Source: Saccharofermentans sp. (GTDB lineage Bacteria; Bacillota; Clostridia; Saccharofermentanales; Saccharofermentanaceae). From it: a DNA stretch of 64,000 nt. Under the pieces are notes generated by a model, which was given only the letters and a program-made list of their open reading frames with translations, did not search any database and was not told where the DNA came from. Position numbers and translations under genes: made by a program. Of the stretch, positions 1 to 8,519 are shown piece by piece. How positions within the stretch are numbered: position 1 is the stretch's first letter; the number at the start of each line of letters is the position of its first letter. Location: assembly GCA_024688685.1 (NCBI GenBank), contig JAILDX010000039.1:1-64000 (forward strand), read 5' to 3'.

Positions 1-26
1 TTTCTGCAGCCTACATGCTGCAGAAA
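1..26. repeat. 10-bp perfect hairpin
   Basis: Positions 1-10 and 17-26 are exact reverse complements (TTTCTGCAGC / GCTGCAGAAA) around a 6-base loop. No T tract follows on the plus strand, and the other side lies outside the window. It could be a terminator for the minus-strand gene that ends at 197, or the edge of a mobile element. Confidence 0.5.
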
Positions 27-50
27 AGACTATATCACGTTTAGAAATCT

Positions 51-150
51 ATGCCGTTAGAAGCGGAAACTCATGCCGTTCGCACCGGAATGGCCATGCC
101 GCCGTTAGCGGAATCGGCATTCCGTCGAAGCGGAATTTGCACCGTAAATG
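51..150. repeat. Degenerate GC-rich short repeats
   Basis: Imperfect repeats of an ATGCCGTT...CGGAA unit start at about 51, 73 and 95, with inverted versions such as GGCATTCCG at about 116-124. They lie just downstream of the stop of the gene at 197-1702. The composition is unlike the AT-rich surroundings. They could be remnants of an insertion element or intergenic REP-like sequence; I see no transposase. Confidence 0.35.
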
Positions 151-196
151 GAACCGTCAAACACGGTAGACTCTTTGCCATCATTGAATTAAGATG

Positions 197-1702
197 CTAT
201 ATCTTAATTAAAACATTGTTGGAATCTCTCAATGATTCCGCCGCATACCGTATTTTCCCCTCAGCGATCAATTCATCTATGCAGCTCCTAAAAGTTTTAG
301 AGGCATTGCCGGAATATCCAAGCCTGTTATATAATTCGTTGGCCGATATGCTTTCAACTGACAATACGTCCAGTATTAAGACCTTTATCTGTTCTTTTGT
401 TCTACGCTTAGACGCTGCTTTGTCAATAGCCGAAGCAGAAATGTTTTTTTTATTCAAGAAGGCTTCGTGTATCGGAATGATAACAGAAAAAAATGAACGG
501 TCTTCATCTGTAAGAAGTAATGGCAGCGGAGAACCATTCTCTTTTATTGCCCTTATCGCGGTCGGGATGCCGGTGTTTCTTCCCTCAACAAGGTGCAATT
601 CTTTAAGAAAATCGCCTATCCTTCTATTTCTGTATCTCCTCGTTCTCATCTGATAATTCTTTATATCATCATCGGATATTGACCGATCAGGGCCGGGAGT
701 GCTGGTTATCTCTATTTTGTCAGATTCGATTCTAACTGTAATCGGTTCATGAAGCTGATAAGACTTATGATAAATAGCATTCGATAAGAATTCTTCTATT
801 GCCTCATAGCTATAGTTTTTTACCCTTACAGCTTCTGCTTGTCCAGGAACTTTAAAGACTCTCTCGGCAATTATATTATTCTTAATATAGTTAAGGGCAT
901 TTCGTAACTGGTCATCAATTGGGCCTGCGAAAACCCGCTCCTCCATTCCCTGGCCTGTTGGATCAGGGATATTAACAACTTCTATCTGGCTATACGGGAA
1001 AAATGCTTCCGGATGATCATTAAAGAACAGCAGACCAACGTTCAGTGGTTTATAGTATTCCGTTGGTCCATCTGCGATTCTTAGATCCTTTGCGATTTGA
1101 ACAGTATCCAGGTTATCAATGTCGTTAATTAAACTGCTATTTACATTCTGCAGGTAACTCTTGATAATCGGATACTTAAGATCCTTCATTTCCGCTTTGG
1201 GATTGATCCTGTCATCAAACGGAACATTATGTGCTAACGACATTAATTCCTTAACATCTAAGTCAGTAGCTTCGATCGTACTGGACAACTTGCGTATATA
1301 GTATATTTTCTCGCTATTCTTAGAATCTGGAGATTTAGGACAAGCATACGGCCTTTCATATCCTCCCGGACACCATATCAAAAGAAGCATCTTTCCATCA
1401 AACCATACCGGCTCTGTTTGAGGAATATAAACAGGTCGCAGATACTTACAATATCTAAGGAGTTCCTTTTGTATCTTATCTACTGATTCAAGTGATATAC
1501 CCTTTATCGGTCTTACAACCTTTCCGTCTTTTTCTTTTGCACCAACTACTATATAACCTCCACCCCAGTTATCTATGTCGTTAGCAAATGCGCTTATTGT
1601 TTTCAGTGTTGTTTCCGGATTCCAACCCTCTTTAAACTCTATTCTTGCCCATTCTACGATGTTTTCCGTCAATAGTTTTTCAATTGTGATAGGAATTGCC
1701 AT
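197..1702 (-). CDS. AlbA_2 (Schlafen-type) / HATPase_c_4 regulator
   Basis: The 501-aa product has the layout of the COG2865 family, often annotated as putative transcriptional regulators. An N-terminal Schlafen AlbA_2 domain covers about residues 10-130 (EWARIEFKEGW near 16-26). A GHKL-type ATPase region lies near residues 295-390 (EEFLSNAIYHKSY, then the STPGP loop). A C-terminal winged helix follows from about 435. This family is common on islands and near defence genes; its biochemical role is mostly unproven. It is transcribed alone, and its start is preceded by an A/T-rich promoter-like stretch. The family call is firm; the function is inferred from domains only. Confidence 0.8.
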   Translation of the reverse strand: MAIPITIEKLLTENIVEWARIEFKEGWNPETTLKTISAFANDIDNWGGGYIVVGAKEKDGKVVRPIKGISLESVDKIQKELLRYCKYLRPVYIPQTEPVWFDGKMLLLIWCPGGYERPYACPKSPDSKNSEKIYYIRKLSSTIEATDLDVKELMSLAHNVPFDDRINPKAEMKDLKYPIIKSYLQNVNSSLINDIDNLDTVQIAKDLRIADGPTEYYKPLNVGLLFFNDHPEAFFPYSQIEVVNIPDPTGQGMEERVFAGPIDDQLRNALNYIKNNIIAERVFKVPGQAEAVRVKNYSYEAIEEFLSNAIYHKSYQLHEPITVRIESDKIEITSTPGPDRSISDDDIKNYQMRTRRYRNRRIGDFLKELHLVEGRNTGIPTAIRAIKENGSPLPLLLTDEDRSFFSVIIPIHEAFLNKKNISASAIDKAASKRRTKEQIKVLILDVLSVESISANELYNRLGYSGNASKTFRSCIDELIAEGKIRYAAESLRDSNNVLIKI

Positions 1703-1830
1703 ATATCTTGTCTCCTATGAGCATACGGTCTCACTTACGACTTACTTACGACTAAATTATATAATCGTATGCAATCGGTGTCAAATATGGAATAAGTATT
1801 ATAGCGAACACCTAATACAACATTTCCATA

Positions 1831-1998
1831 AATAATAACCCTGAAGAGATATATTCAGTATTAGAACCTTTTTTGAGCACCGTCATATTGAATGCCGAAA
1901 GACTCGTTTCAATCAACGAAGGAAAACAACCTTCTGAAGCGGCTCCCGGCACCATTGTTCATGATGTGGTGAAAAAACTGAGGCCATATTTGTCGTGA
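1831..1998 (+). pseudogene. C-terminal gene remnant, unknown family
   Basis: An open frame of about 56 codons ending at a TGA (1996-1998) shows ordinary coding character; its last residues read VVKKLRPYLS. A stop lies in frame at 1813-1815 and no start codon or ribosome binding site precedes it, so it looks like the truncated 3' end of a lost gene. The rest of the 348-bp gap between 1703 and 2050 holds only AT-rich sequence. I do not recognise the parent protein. Confidence 0.4.
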
Positions 1999-2050
1999 TG
2001 TTTATTGAGCTAAAGATTCAAAGAGTCATAATACTAATTAAGATGTACAA

Positions 2051-3034
2051 TCATCTCACAGTACCAATCTTCTCAGGGGTAATGAAATCACTTATCAGAC
2101 CAGGATTGTTCCAGGATTCAGAAAACCTCATTCTTCTATAGCTCTGCTGTTTAATCTCTTCACTGACTTGTTTTAACTTCTCTTTAAACTCTTCAACAGT
2201 ATCATATCCAAACAGAAGTAGCAATTGTTCAACATACTCCCTTGAAATCAGCTTTCCCGAAAAAGAACCAATGCAACTTTCATATTGATTATCATATATA
2301 TATGTCAGAGGGAACCAAGGATAAGACAGCAATATATCCTTCCCATATATTGAATAATTATAACAAACCAAATCAGCAAGAATCAGTTGTTCTTTTGTAT
2401 ACCTTTCATCAATGTTTTCAAGCCAATACGTTGCTGTACCACAAATGTAGTTTTTATTATCTCTATTCTTCATAGCCCTGTCGAGTGCATCACATCGCCC
2501 CGAATAAAAGATATCGAAACCAGAAATCTTATTTGTATATCCTTCAAAATTATAGAAAGGTCTTGATAATAAATACCCAACGATCGAGTAATCCTCACTT
2601 TTCAAGAAATATGCTATTGTATACAAAAATATTTCATGTATAAAAACTTTAGCTAATGACCCTGAGGCTGAACCAATACCATAAACACTTTTTGCAACCT
2701 GTTCCAATTGTTTGTTTATAATCTTTTCTGCTTCATTAACATAAATAGAGTATTCTAACAAAGCTAAATACTCTTCCCTTATTTCATCAAAGCCTTTGTA
2801 AAATACAATAACTTCTTCATGATCACCAATTGCCCTATTGCTATGCGCTATTATCTCTATATTGCGCAATACATCAGACACGCAGTTCGCAAAAAGTGCA
2901 TATTTTGCTTTTTCTGGTTGAGCCGTCCTAATACTATCAAATGCATTACGTGTCTTTACCTCTATTAGTTGTATATTTTCAACCCATGACGGTTTGTTGC
3001 CTAATTCCGGCTTTTTTGTAAGTTTCCTCACCAT
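2051..3034 (-). CDS. C-terminal part of frameshifted SEFIR-domain protein
   Basis: This 327-aa open frame is the likely continuation of the SEFIR protein encoded just upstream at 2979-3491. The upstream product reads TLYGEETYKK before changing frame, and this frame resumes with KKPELGNKPSW directly after the same A6 run (T6 at 3012-3017 on the plus strand). The listed ATG at 3034 has no ribosome binding site and lies inside the upstream gene, so independent translation is unlikely. The body is a mostly helical, soluble-looking domain (about 310 residues) typical of the C-terminal half of bacterial SEFIR/TIR-like proteins; its exact function is unknown. Confidence 0.6.
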   Translation of the reverse strand: MVRKLTKKPELGNKPSWVENIQLIEVKTRNAFDSIRTAQPEKAKYALFANCVSDVLRNIEIIAHSNRAIGDHEEVIVFYKGFDEIREEYLALLEYSIYVNEAEKIINKQLEQVAKSVYGIGSASGSLAKVFIHEIFLYTIAYFLKSEDYSIVGYLLSRPFYNFEGYTNKISGFDIFYSGRCDALDRAMKNRDNKNYICGTATYWLENIDERYTKEQLILADLVCYNYSIYGKDILLSYPWFPLTYIYDNQYESCIGSFSGKLISREYVEQLLLLFGYDTVEEFKEKLKQVSEEIKQQSYRRMRFSESWNNPGLISDFITPEKIGTVR

Positions 3035-3491
3035 AAAGAGTTCTTACAAGACGCCTATACTCTTCATCATAGTTCTCAACTAATGACAAGTCGAAATGCA
3101 AACGACATTGTAAATATGTTGGTTTACATATTTTCCCTGCTTCATCACGCATAAATACAATAGGTATAAACCTATCTTGTGTTACTTCCTTATAGACTTT
3201 TGGAGATATTATTTGAGTTTCAGTCCCTACACCACCACTAAAATCATCTGCCTTTTGTGCATATACAGGATCTATTAGCATTAAAACATTTGTTACAGTC
3301 TTATCATTAATACTATTCTGCATAAATGCTATTGTGTCATTTCCCTCGGACAAATCCCATTTGTCTATTACTACATCAACTCCATCTCTTCTTAGTTGGG
3401 TAGCAAATGCAAGCACCTTGTCTTGGTATTCCTTTGTCCCCCATGCGTAAGAAATAAAGACTTTTGGACTCTCAATTCTTTTCTTGTTCAT
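2979..3491 (-). CDS. SEFIR (TIR-like) domain protein, frameshifted after residue ~160
   Basis: The N terminus is a SEFIR/TIR_2 fold: PKVFISYAWGT near residues 9-19, DVVIDKWDLSEG near 39-50, then RFIPIVFMRDE and the C-terminal LVRTLYG. Such domains are signalling or NAD-consuming effectors in bacterial immune proteins (family knowledge). The start is supported by AAAGGATG seven bases upstream. The reading frame runs into unrelated residues (AGIRQQTVMG) at an A6 homopolymer, while the expected continuation sits one frame away. The intact protein would be about 480 aa. This may be a real mutation, a phase-variable tract or a sequencing error. Confidence 0.75.
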   Translation of the reverse strand: MNKKRIESPKVFISYAWGTKEYQDKVLAFATQLRRDGVDVVIDKWDLSEGNDTIAFMQNSINDKTVTNVLMLIDPVYAQKADDFSGGVGTETQIISPKVYKEVTQDRFIPIVFMRDEAGKICKPTYLQCRLHFDLSLVENYDEEYRRLVRTLYGEETYKKAGIRQQTVMG

Positions 3492-3504
3492 ATACTACAT
3501 CCTT

Positions 3505-4428
3505 TCAAAATCTAAGTTTTAACTCTGATTTATCAACAGATACTTTTTCGTAATGCTTGTTCTTTAGAAGTATTCCAACACCACGTATGCCAATTGTTTC
3601 TTCTATTGTCGGAGAAAGCTTAACGTGAACAATAGGTAGGTTTTTATCGGTAAATGTGTATTCAATATATGGTTTAATCAATCCCTTGGTAGTGTTGTAG
3701 CCTACTTTAAAGTTCTCTCTATTATTATTATCAGTATCAGTAAGTACGACAACTCTTAATTCCTTTTCATGTTTAAAACCTTCTCGTTTAAAGAACAATC
3801 TTGTTCTTTGAATAAATCCGAAGAAAGTATCTTGTAAATCCTCTATAATTCTTTCACGTTCTTCTATATCCCTGTTATTATAATCATCCAACAACTGCCT
3901 TGTAAAATCAATGACAATTTTCTTCTGATTCTCTTTGTCATATTCAACTTTTCCACAGATAAACTCTCCTGCAGCTGGTAAAAATGGACTAATCATTTTA
4001 TATAATTCACGTACATCCATCTTAATTGAATATCCATAGTAATTACCCGTTTTAACGTAGTAATTCCACATTGGCAATGAATCTGGTTCGCTCGTTCCGC
4101 TCAAAACATAATATTCTCCAACTGCAGGATGGAACCATTTCCCATCAGCAGGTTTCAAGATTAATCCCGAATAGTTATGATCTAAATTCTTTTTCATTGA
4201 CTTAATGAAACCTGAAACTTCAGGATCGATATTTTCATTCACAATATCATCAATTACCTCGTCAATGTATAGGTATTCTTCTGTATCATTTAAGAATGCA
4301 CAATGTGTAAATCGTATGGATGATTTACTAATAATATTCACCAATGCTTCTGAGGATGTATAATGATAAAAAGGTGATGTTTTTATGCTTTTGTTGAAGT
4401 ATAGCTCGTTTACATTGATTAGACTCAT
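3505..4428 (-). CDS. DUF2971-like protein
   Basis: The 307-aa product begins the conserved region with FYHYTSSEALVNII, followed by FLNDTEE and SLPMWNYY, the pattern of DUF2971 proteins, whose function is unknown. I place the start at 4428 rather than at the longer ATG at 4467, because AGGGGG lies nine bases upstream of 4428 and nothing similar precedes 4467. It is 13 bp upstream of the SEFIR gene on the same strand, so the two are probably co-transcribed. It may belong to a small defence-type unit with the SEFIR protein, but no direct evidence shows this. Confidence 0.65.
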   Translation of the reverse strand: MSLINVNELYFNKSIKTSPFYHYTSSEALVNIISKSSIRFTHCAFLNDTEEYLYIDEVIDDIVNENIDPEVSGFIKSMKKNLDHNYSGLILKPADGKWFHPAVGEYYVLSGTSEPDSLPMWNYYVKTGNYYGYSIKMDVRELYKMISPFLPAAGEFICGKVEYDKENQKKIVIDFTRQLLDDYNNRDIEERERIIEDLQDTFFGFIQRTRLFFKREGFKHEKELRVVVLTDTDNNNRENFKVGYNTTKGLIKPYIEYTFTDKNLPIVHVKLSPTIEETIGIRGVGILLKNKHYEKVSVDKSELKLRF

Positions 4429-4493
4429 TTTCTTTTTCCCCCTTATAACTATTGTATCAATCAGCAATGTGTTGTTTTCTGTTATAGCCGCAC

Positions 4494-4628
4494 TGTATCT
4501 GAACCATTTATCACAGTTCCAAATATTCTTTTCAAGCTCTCATAATCAAGTTACGCTACACTCTGATGCGAGTAGTAGCAGATTGTGAAGCAAATACCAG
4601 AATCGTTCTCTTTTATCACTCCTTGCTA
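4494..4628. repeat. ~135-bp imperfect repeat, copy A
   Basis: This stretch aligns over its whole length with 8131-8266 (copy B), which covers the 3' end of the first agrD gene and the leader of the next gene. Both copies contain the same hairpin (GCTA..ACTC / GAGT.TAGC) with a compensatory base-pair change (C-G here, T-A in copy B). It ends abruptly at about 4628, where the agrD core would begin, so it looks like a truncated duplication. The rest of the 4429-4706 gap shows no gene. Confidence 0.6.
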
Positions 4629-4706
4629 TACAATCATCCGTTCGGTTTTGCAGGATTATACAGATGGCCGTTTGGGCTTATCATCCGTTTTATAAAAACT
4701 TGATAA

Positions 4707-6869
4707 TCATGTATAATAATTTTCCTGAGCATATAATAGCAATCTGCTTCTCAACGAGCGAGCGATGTCCGATATAGGCTTATCTTGTGTGTAATATGAA
4801 TTTATCTCATCAACCAAAATGTTATACAACCCAAAGTCAATATATGTTACCTGATTAATATGACTGATTGCCTTGCTAAGATTAGTGAATAAAGATGATG
4901 GAAGTTGCCTATAGCCTACCTCATTACCTCTAACTTCAATAAGGTCGGTTGCCAACAATCTCATACCGTATTCATTGTCAGGGATGGAATCAGGATTACG
5001 CATATAGTTCATGTAAAGATTATATACATCATTACTCAATGGAAAACTGAGGTTTGATAGGACTGCTTTTTGCGCTTCATCAGAATACATATATTCAAGA
5101 AAGTCAAAACACGCTTCTGGATGCTCACTACCGGATGAGATCGCCATCAGTCCCATCGGATTAATGCAATACGATGTTTCTCCAAGAGTAGGAAATCCAT
5201 AAAACTCAAAATAACCATTATCCGATATTCTCTCCAGACTACTGACAGTTCCATATATGCCATACGATATATTTTCTTCGCCATCAAGATTTATACTTCC
5301 AACTTGTTCATCAGGTGCAATTCCAATATCAGTTGCAATGGAGATCGCTCGTTCGATTTGATCTTCAGATATAAAATCATCATTATGCGACAAATTCTCC
5401 AGTGGATAACCAAGAATAAAATTAAGATAATCGGCAGAAGTATACCTGAACCTTAGTGATTCACTTATATTACTGTCGGTATAAAACCCTAATTCCTGAT
5501 CTTCATCATAAACAAGCGATCCACAGAATCCATTAAACGAAAATCCATTAAACAGTTTATAACATTGACCATTCCGTGTCATAAGATCATAGAGATATTC
5601 ATTCAGGTTTTCACTTGTAATTACAGTGCTGTTCTCAATATATGGCATCATGTCAATAACTATGCCCAGCTGTCCCATATTATCATAATCCAATGTGTAT
5701 CCGTATAGGATATCAGGTGCATCTCCGTTTTGCATTTGTTGTATCAATTTTAAGTTACGAAGTTCTGCTTCAGCTGAAGTACTCCAGCTTGACTCTTCGC
5801 CCCAGCTTTCAACATTCACATAGTATTCATTTTGAGAAGTATTATACATATAAACTGCCATCAATAAACTGTTGTCGTAAGTGGCATAATCACCCGCAAC
5901 AGTAATGATTGTTCTGTCAGATATATTAAGATCATCATCTCTATTCACTACTACCAATTCCCACATCCCGCCACCATATGTATTGGAAAAGGCAAAATGA
6001 TCCTTGTTATATATGTATGTTTTATATGTTGATCCTGTAGTCGGCTTAATCAACATATTCGACCTGTAAGCACAAATTGCTTTTCCCAAGTTTGCAATAT
6101 CCAACTCGTATATTTTTCCATAGTACTCATCGTAAGCATATTTACTATTTTCATATGCGGTTAACGGAACTATGTCCATCTGAGATGCACTAGCGGTCTG
6201 CTCTACAGTGCCTCGATCAAAATCGATTTTATAATATTTCAGATCGGTACCCATATCTTCATCAAAGACAACATAATCAATACCATTCTGCGTAAAAAAT
6301 GTGTTATTGATACACGGCATCCCTTCAATATAAAGTTCTGTTGAGTCTATAATGCCGCCATCATCTTTGATTCTGTATATTTTTTCAGAAGTAACGAAAA
6401 CAAATCCTTTATCATAATATGCAACTGAAGGCCTTTCATTTGAAGCAATGCCGGAAATCTGTCCTTCTGAAATCTGTCTTCCGGTGTACGGATCAATAAT
6501 ATAGAATCCTCTCCCTGTAGAACAAGCAATATTATTTCCCTGTGTTGCACAGAATGAATATGCATGATCAATACCGATAATATTTGTCGAGATTATCTGC
6601 TCCAATTCATTATCAATCATTATTGTTCTGTATGTTTCTTCCCCGTCAATATAAACACTTGCTATTACGCAAATGTTATCGCCAATCATAAATGAATTAA
6701 TTATCCCACTGTTAGGGCTTTCAAATACAATCGGAATATTATAAGAACTGTAGTAAATTGCTTCAGCATCATTATTACCGATGTATTCTGTTTCAAAAGT
6801 GCCTCTTCTACACCCAGTCAGGCAACATATCACAGCAAGCATCAAAATATAAACAAGTTTTCTTACCAT
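4707..6869 (-). CDS. Large lipoprotein with solute-binding-protein-like C-terminal half
   Basis: The 720-aa product has a lipoprotein signal peptide (lipobox LTGC near residues 17-20). The first ~330 residues contain repeated beta-type segments suggesting a propeller-like region. The second half resembles ABC extracellular solute-binding proteins of family 1 (QQMQNGDAPDILYGYTLDY, later GLMAISSGSEHPEACFDFLEYM). No matching sugar-type permease is present. The ATG follows the upstream stop directly, so translation is probably coupled. As the last gene of the agrD1 module it may sense or bind an extracellular ligand; the function is inferred. Confidence 0.65.
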   Translation of the reverse strand: MVRKLVYILMLAVICCLTGCRRGTFETEYIGNNDAEAIYYSSYNIPIVFESPNSGIINSFMIGDNICVIASVYIDGEETYRTIMIDNELEQIISTNIIGIDHAYSFCATQGNNIACSTGRGFYIIDPYTGRQISEGQISGIASNERPSVAYYDKGFVFVTSEKIYRIKDDGGIIDSTELYIEGMPCINNTFFTQNGIDYVVFDEDMGTDLKYYKIDFDRGTVEQTASASQMDIVPLTAYENSKYAYDEYYGKIYELDIANLGKAICAYRSNMLIKPTTGSTYKTYIYNKDHFAFSNTYGGGMWELVVVNRDDDLNISDRTIITVAGDYATYDNSLLMAVYMYNTSQNEYYVNVESWGEESSWSTSAEAELRNLKLIQQMQNGDAPDILYGYTLDYDNMGQLGIVIDMMPYIENSTVITSENLNEYLYDLMTRNGQCYKLFNGFSFNGFCGSLVYDEDQELGFYTDSNISESLRFRYTSADYLNFILGYPLENLSHNDDFISEDQIERAISIATDIGIAPDEQVGSINLDGEENISYGIYGTVSSLERISDNGYFEFYGFPTLGETSYCINPMGLMAISSGSEHPEACFDFLEYMYSDEAQKAVLSNLSFPLSNDVYNLYMNYMRNPDSIPDNEYGMRLLATDLIEVRGNEVGYRQLPSSLFTNLSKAISHINQVTYIDFGLYNILVDEINSYYTQDKPISDIARSLRSRLLLYAQENYYT

Positions 6870-7697
6870 TTACTCAATACCAACGATCAACACCTCGATT
6901 ATTACGCCATCTCTGGTTGTAAAAAAAGACATATAATAATCTAATGGGTAATCGGCAAATCCCTCGTCCAACATTTTGAAAATATCTTCAATATTTCCGG
7001 ACACCATCTCTCCGTTAATTTCATACGACACTACACAATCACTTGCAATCCTATACCATTTGCATGGTCCATACATATATATAGGAAATCCGTTTATAGG
7101 TTCATATTCATAATCCCAGCGCAGTATCCAACTGTCAGGATCAACATTTCCGTCTGTTATAATGCTGCCGTCAGGACATATTTCTATATCGGGATGTATG
7201 AAATAATAATCATCACTTACTATAATTTTCCCTTGGGGACGATAATGTACAAAACCGTCAATATTAGTTCCGCTTTCCGGAGAATAAAAATCCTCCCAAG
7301 CACTGTCATATTCAATTTTGTCAACGGTAAATGAAATATCTCTGTCAACGGTCACAGTATCACCAATGTTTAATTCGTCAAGAGGATTTTCTATTGAGTA
7401 CATCTCTCCAGTGAATGGGCTTACAGCAATATATTTTTCCCCATCAAATACATGGTAGTACTTATTATCACGGTATAAACGTCCTTGAAACAGACTTCCT
7501 TCATTATCAAAACTTATATCGACAGGCATATCATTTTGATCTGTACTAAAGATGCTAATCACTTTCCCTTTGGTCTCGTCTGTCGGGCTTAGGGAATAAT
7601 GCTCACAACCCGCGGATAACAATCCGCAGGTTGTGAGCATTATCAGACACAAAAGATTCCAATACCACCGCGATAACATACAATAATCTCTTACCAT
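6870..7697 (-). CDS. Secreted lipoprotein, unknown function
   Basis: The 275-aa product has a hydrophobic N terminus and a lipobox (LSAGC near residues 27-31), then an acidic, aromatic-rich extracellular domain with no family I recognise. The start overlaps the upstream stop within ATGGTAA, giving tight coupling. The coding segment for the signal peptide contains a very strong hairpin (7596-7643). The position after a small secreted protein matches that of the 365-aa lipoprotein in the agrD2 module, suggesting analogous roles such as immunity or reception; this is inference. Confidence 0.6.
   Translation of the reverse strand: MVRDYCMLSRWYWNLLCLIMLTTCGLLSAGCEHYSLSPTDETKGKVISIFSTDQNDMPVDISFDNEGSLFQGRLYRDNKYYHVFDGEKYIAVSPFTGEMYSIENPLDELNIGDTVTVDRDISFTVDKIEYDSAWEDFYSPESGTNIDGFVHYRPQGKIIVSDDYYFIHPDIEICPDGSIITDGNVDPDSWILRWDYEYEPINGFPIYMYGPCKWYRIASDCVVSYEINGEMVSGNIEDIFKMLDEGFADYPLDYYMSFFTTRDGVIIEVLIVGIE
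7596..7643. repeat. 21-bp near-perfect inverted repeat inside lipoprotein gene
   Basis: Fifteen bases (7596-7610) pair with 7629-7643, then after one mismatch GCGGAT pairs with ATCCGC around an AACA loop. It falls within codons 19-34 of the lipoprotein gene and could slow translation or protect the mRNA. No T tract follows. Confidence 0.7.
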
Positions 7698-8104
7698 TTT
7701 TCTTGTATAGTCGCACCTTGACTACAGGTTGTTTGAGCCCCTGCTCTGTATGTTCCACTGGAATCGACATCAGTGTATTTTACTTGATTCTTTGCCGTAA
7801 AACATACCAGTGTGGATTTCGGTGATGAGCCTGTATACAATGCAGAATAAATAGACGCATTAAGAGGCCACACTTCTGCAGGCACACCGGTAAACCCTAC
7901 ACTTGTAACAGAGCAACTGTTCCACCCTGATGAAGCAGCAATACTATAGGGACTATATCCTTTGGGACCTCTGTCACTTCCGGAAGGACAACCAGAAAAT
8001 GTAATGGTTACGTACGTTGAAGCGCTGGAACTAATTGCCATTCCAGCAATACATGTAACAACCACTAGTATAGCAACTATTCTCTTTGCGTTTTTGTTTT
8101 TCAT
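7691..8104 (-). CDS. Small secreted protein of the agrD1 module
   Basis: With the start at 8104 the product is 137 aa. AGGAGG lies seven bases upstream of this ATG; the longer frame from 8167 has none. A signal peptide (KRIVAILVVVTCIAGMAI, probable cleavage after SSSAS near residue 25) leads to a mature part of about 110 residues rich in Ser, Thr and Gly with four cysteines, possibly two disulfides. I recognise no family. It follows the AgrD-like gene and precedes a lipoprotein, the same order as in the second module. It could be a secreted effector, a bacteriocin or a surface protein. Confidence 0.65.
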   Translation of the reverse strand: MKNKNAKRIVAILVVVTCIAGMAISSSASTYVTITFSGCPSGSDRGPKGYSPYSIAASSGWNSCSVTSVGFTGVPAEVWPLNASIYSALYTGSSPKSTLVCFTAKNQVKYTDVDSSGTYRAGAQTTCSQGATIQEKW

Positions 8105-8130
8105 GTTATAACCTCCTGAAACAATTGTTC

Positions 8131-8266
8131 TGTATCTGAATCTTTTATCCGAGTTCAAGGTTTTCATTTCAAGCTCTCATAATCAATTTGTGCTATACTC
8201 TAATGTGAGTAATAGCTAATCACGAAGCAACTACCAGACTCGTTACCTTCTATCACCCCTTGCTAT
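8131..8266. repeat. ~135-bp imperfect repeat, copy B, with conserved hairpin
   Basis: Copy B of the repeat at 4494-4628. It overlaps the last codons of the first agrD gene and the untranslated stretch before the 137-aa secreted protein. The hairpin GCTAT(T)ACTC / GAGTATAGC near 8194-8213 keeps its pairing in both copies through a compensatory change, so an RNA role is plausible. Confidence 0.6.
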
Positions 8267-8407
8267 TTTTTCAAGATTCCTTTTAGGTTGATGATAGATT
8301 CCTGGACTTCCAGGAGGAACTGGAATCTGTGTTCCCGGAATGAATCTCGTTTCAGACTTCGAAACCGTTGCGATTACCTTTAAAATGGTTCTTTCGATTT
8401 TCATCAT
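8243..8407 (-). CDS. agrD: AgrD-like autoinducer peptide precursor 1 (serine type)
   Basis: A 54-aa gene with AGGAGG seven bases before its ATG. The N terminus is a short amphipathic helix (MMKIERTILKVIATVSK), as in AgrD leaders. The centre ends in VPPGSPGIY, followed by HQPKR and a charged tail; an -(F/Y)-xQPK tail is typical of clostridial cyclic lactone autoinducers. No cysteine is present; serine 34 could form a five-residue SPGIY lactone ring, as known for the Staphylococcus intermedius AIP. It has its own LytTR-type promoter and lies just downstream of agrB. It is nearly identical in its core to the second copy at 13666-13806. Ring position is inferred. Confidence 0.7.
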   Translation of the reverse strand: MMKIERTILKVIATVSKSETRFIPGTQIPVPPGSPGIYHQPKRNLEKIARGDRR

Positions 8408-8441
8408 ATTTGCACCTCCTACAATTTAAATGGATACATTC

Positions 8442-8505
8442 AAAATATATCTTCAGCAATTGTTATTCAACGAAGTTGGCACAAGATGAAAAATACTGGC
8501 ACAAG
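8442..8505 (-). promoter_or_regulatory. agrD1 promoter with LytTR-type direct repeats
   Basis: Two TTGTGCCA repeats (plus-strand TGGCACAA at 8477 and 8497) sit exactly 20 bp apart. The nearer repeat begins 14 bases before a -35 TTGAAT (8465-8470), which is 17 bp from a -10 TATTTT (8442-8447). The same layout recurs at 9120 and 13845. AgrA is the obvious regulator (inference). Confidence 0.75.
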
Positions 8506-8519
8506 TGGTATTACTGTTG

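Noticed and set aside
2051..3034. Programmed -1 frameshift at AAAAAAG in the SEFIR gene
   Set aside because: The needed shift is +1 (or one base fewer), whereas the classic slippery site gives -1.
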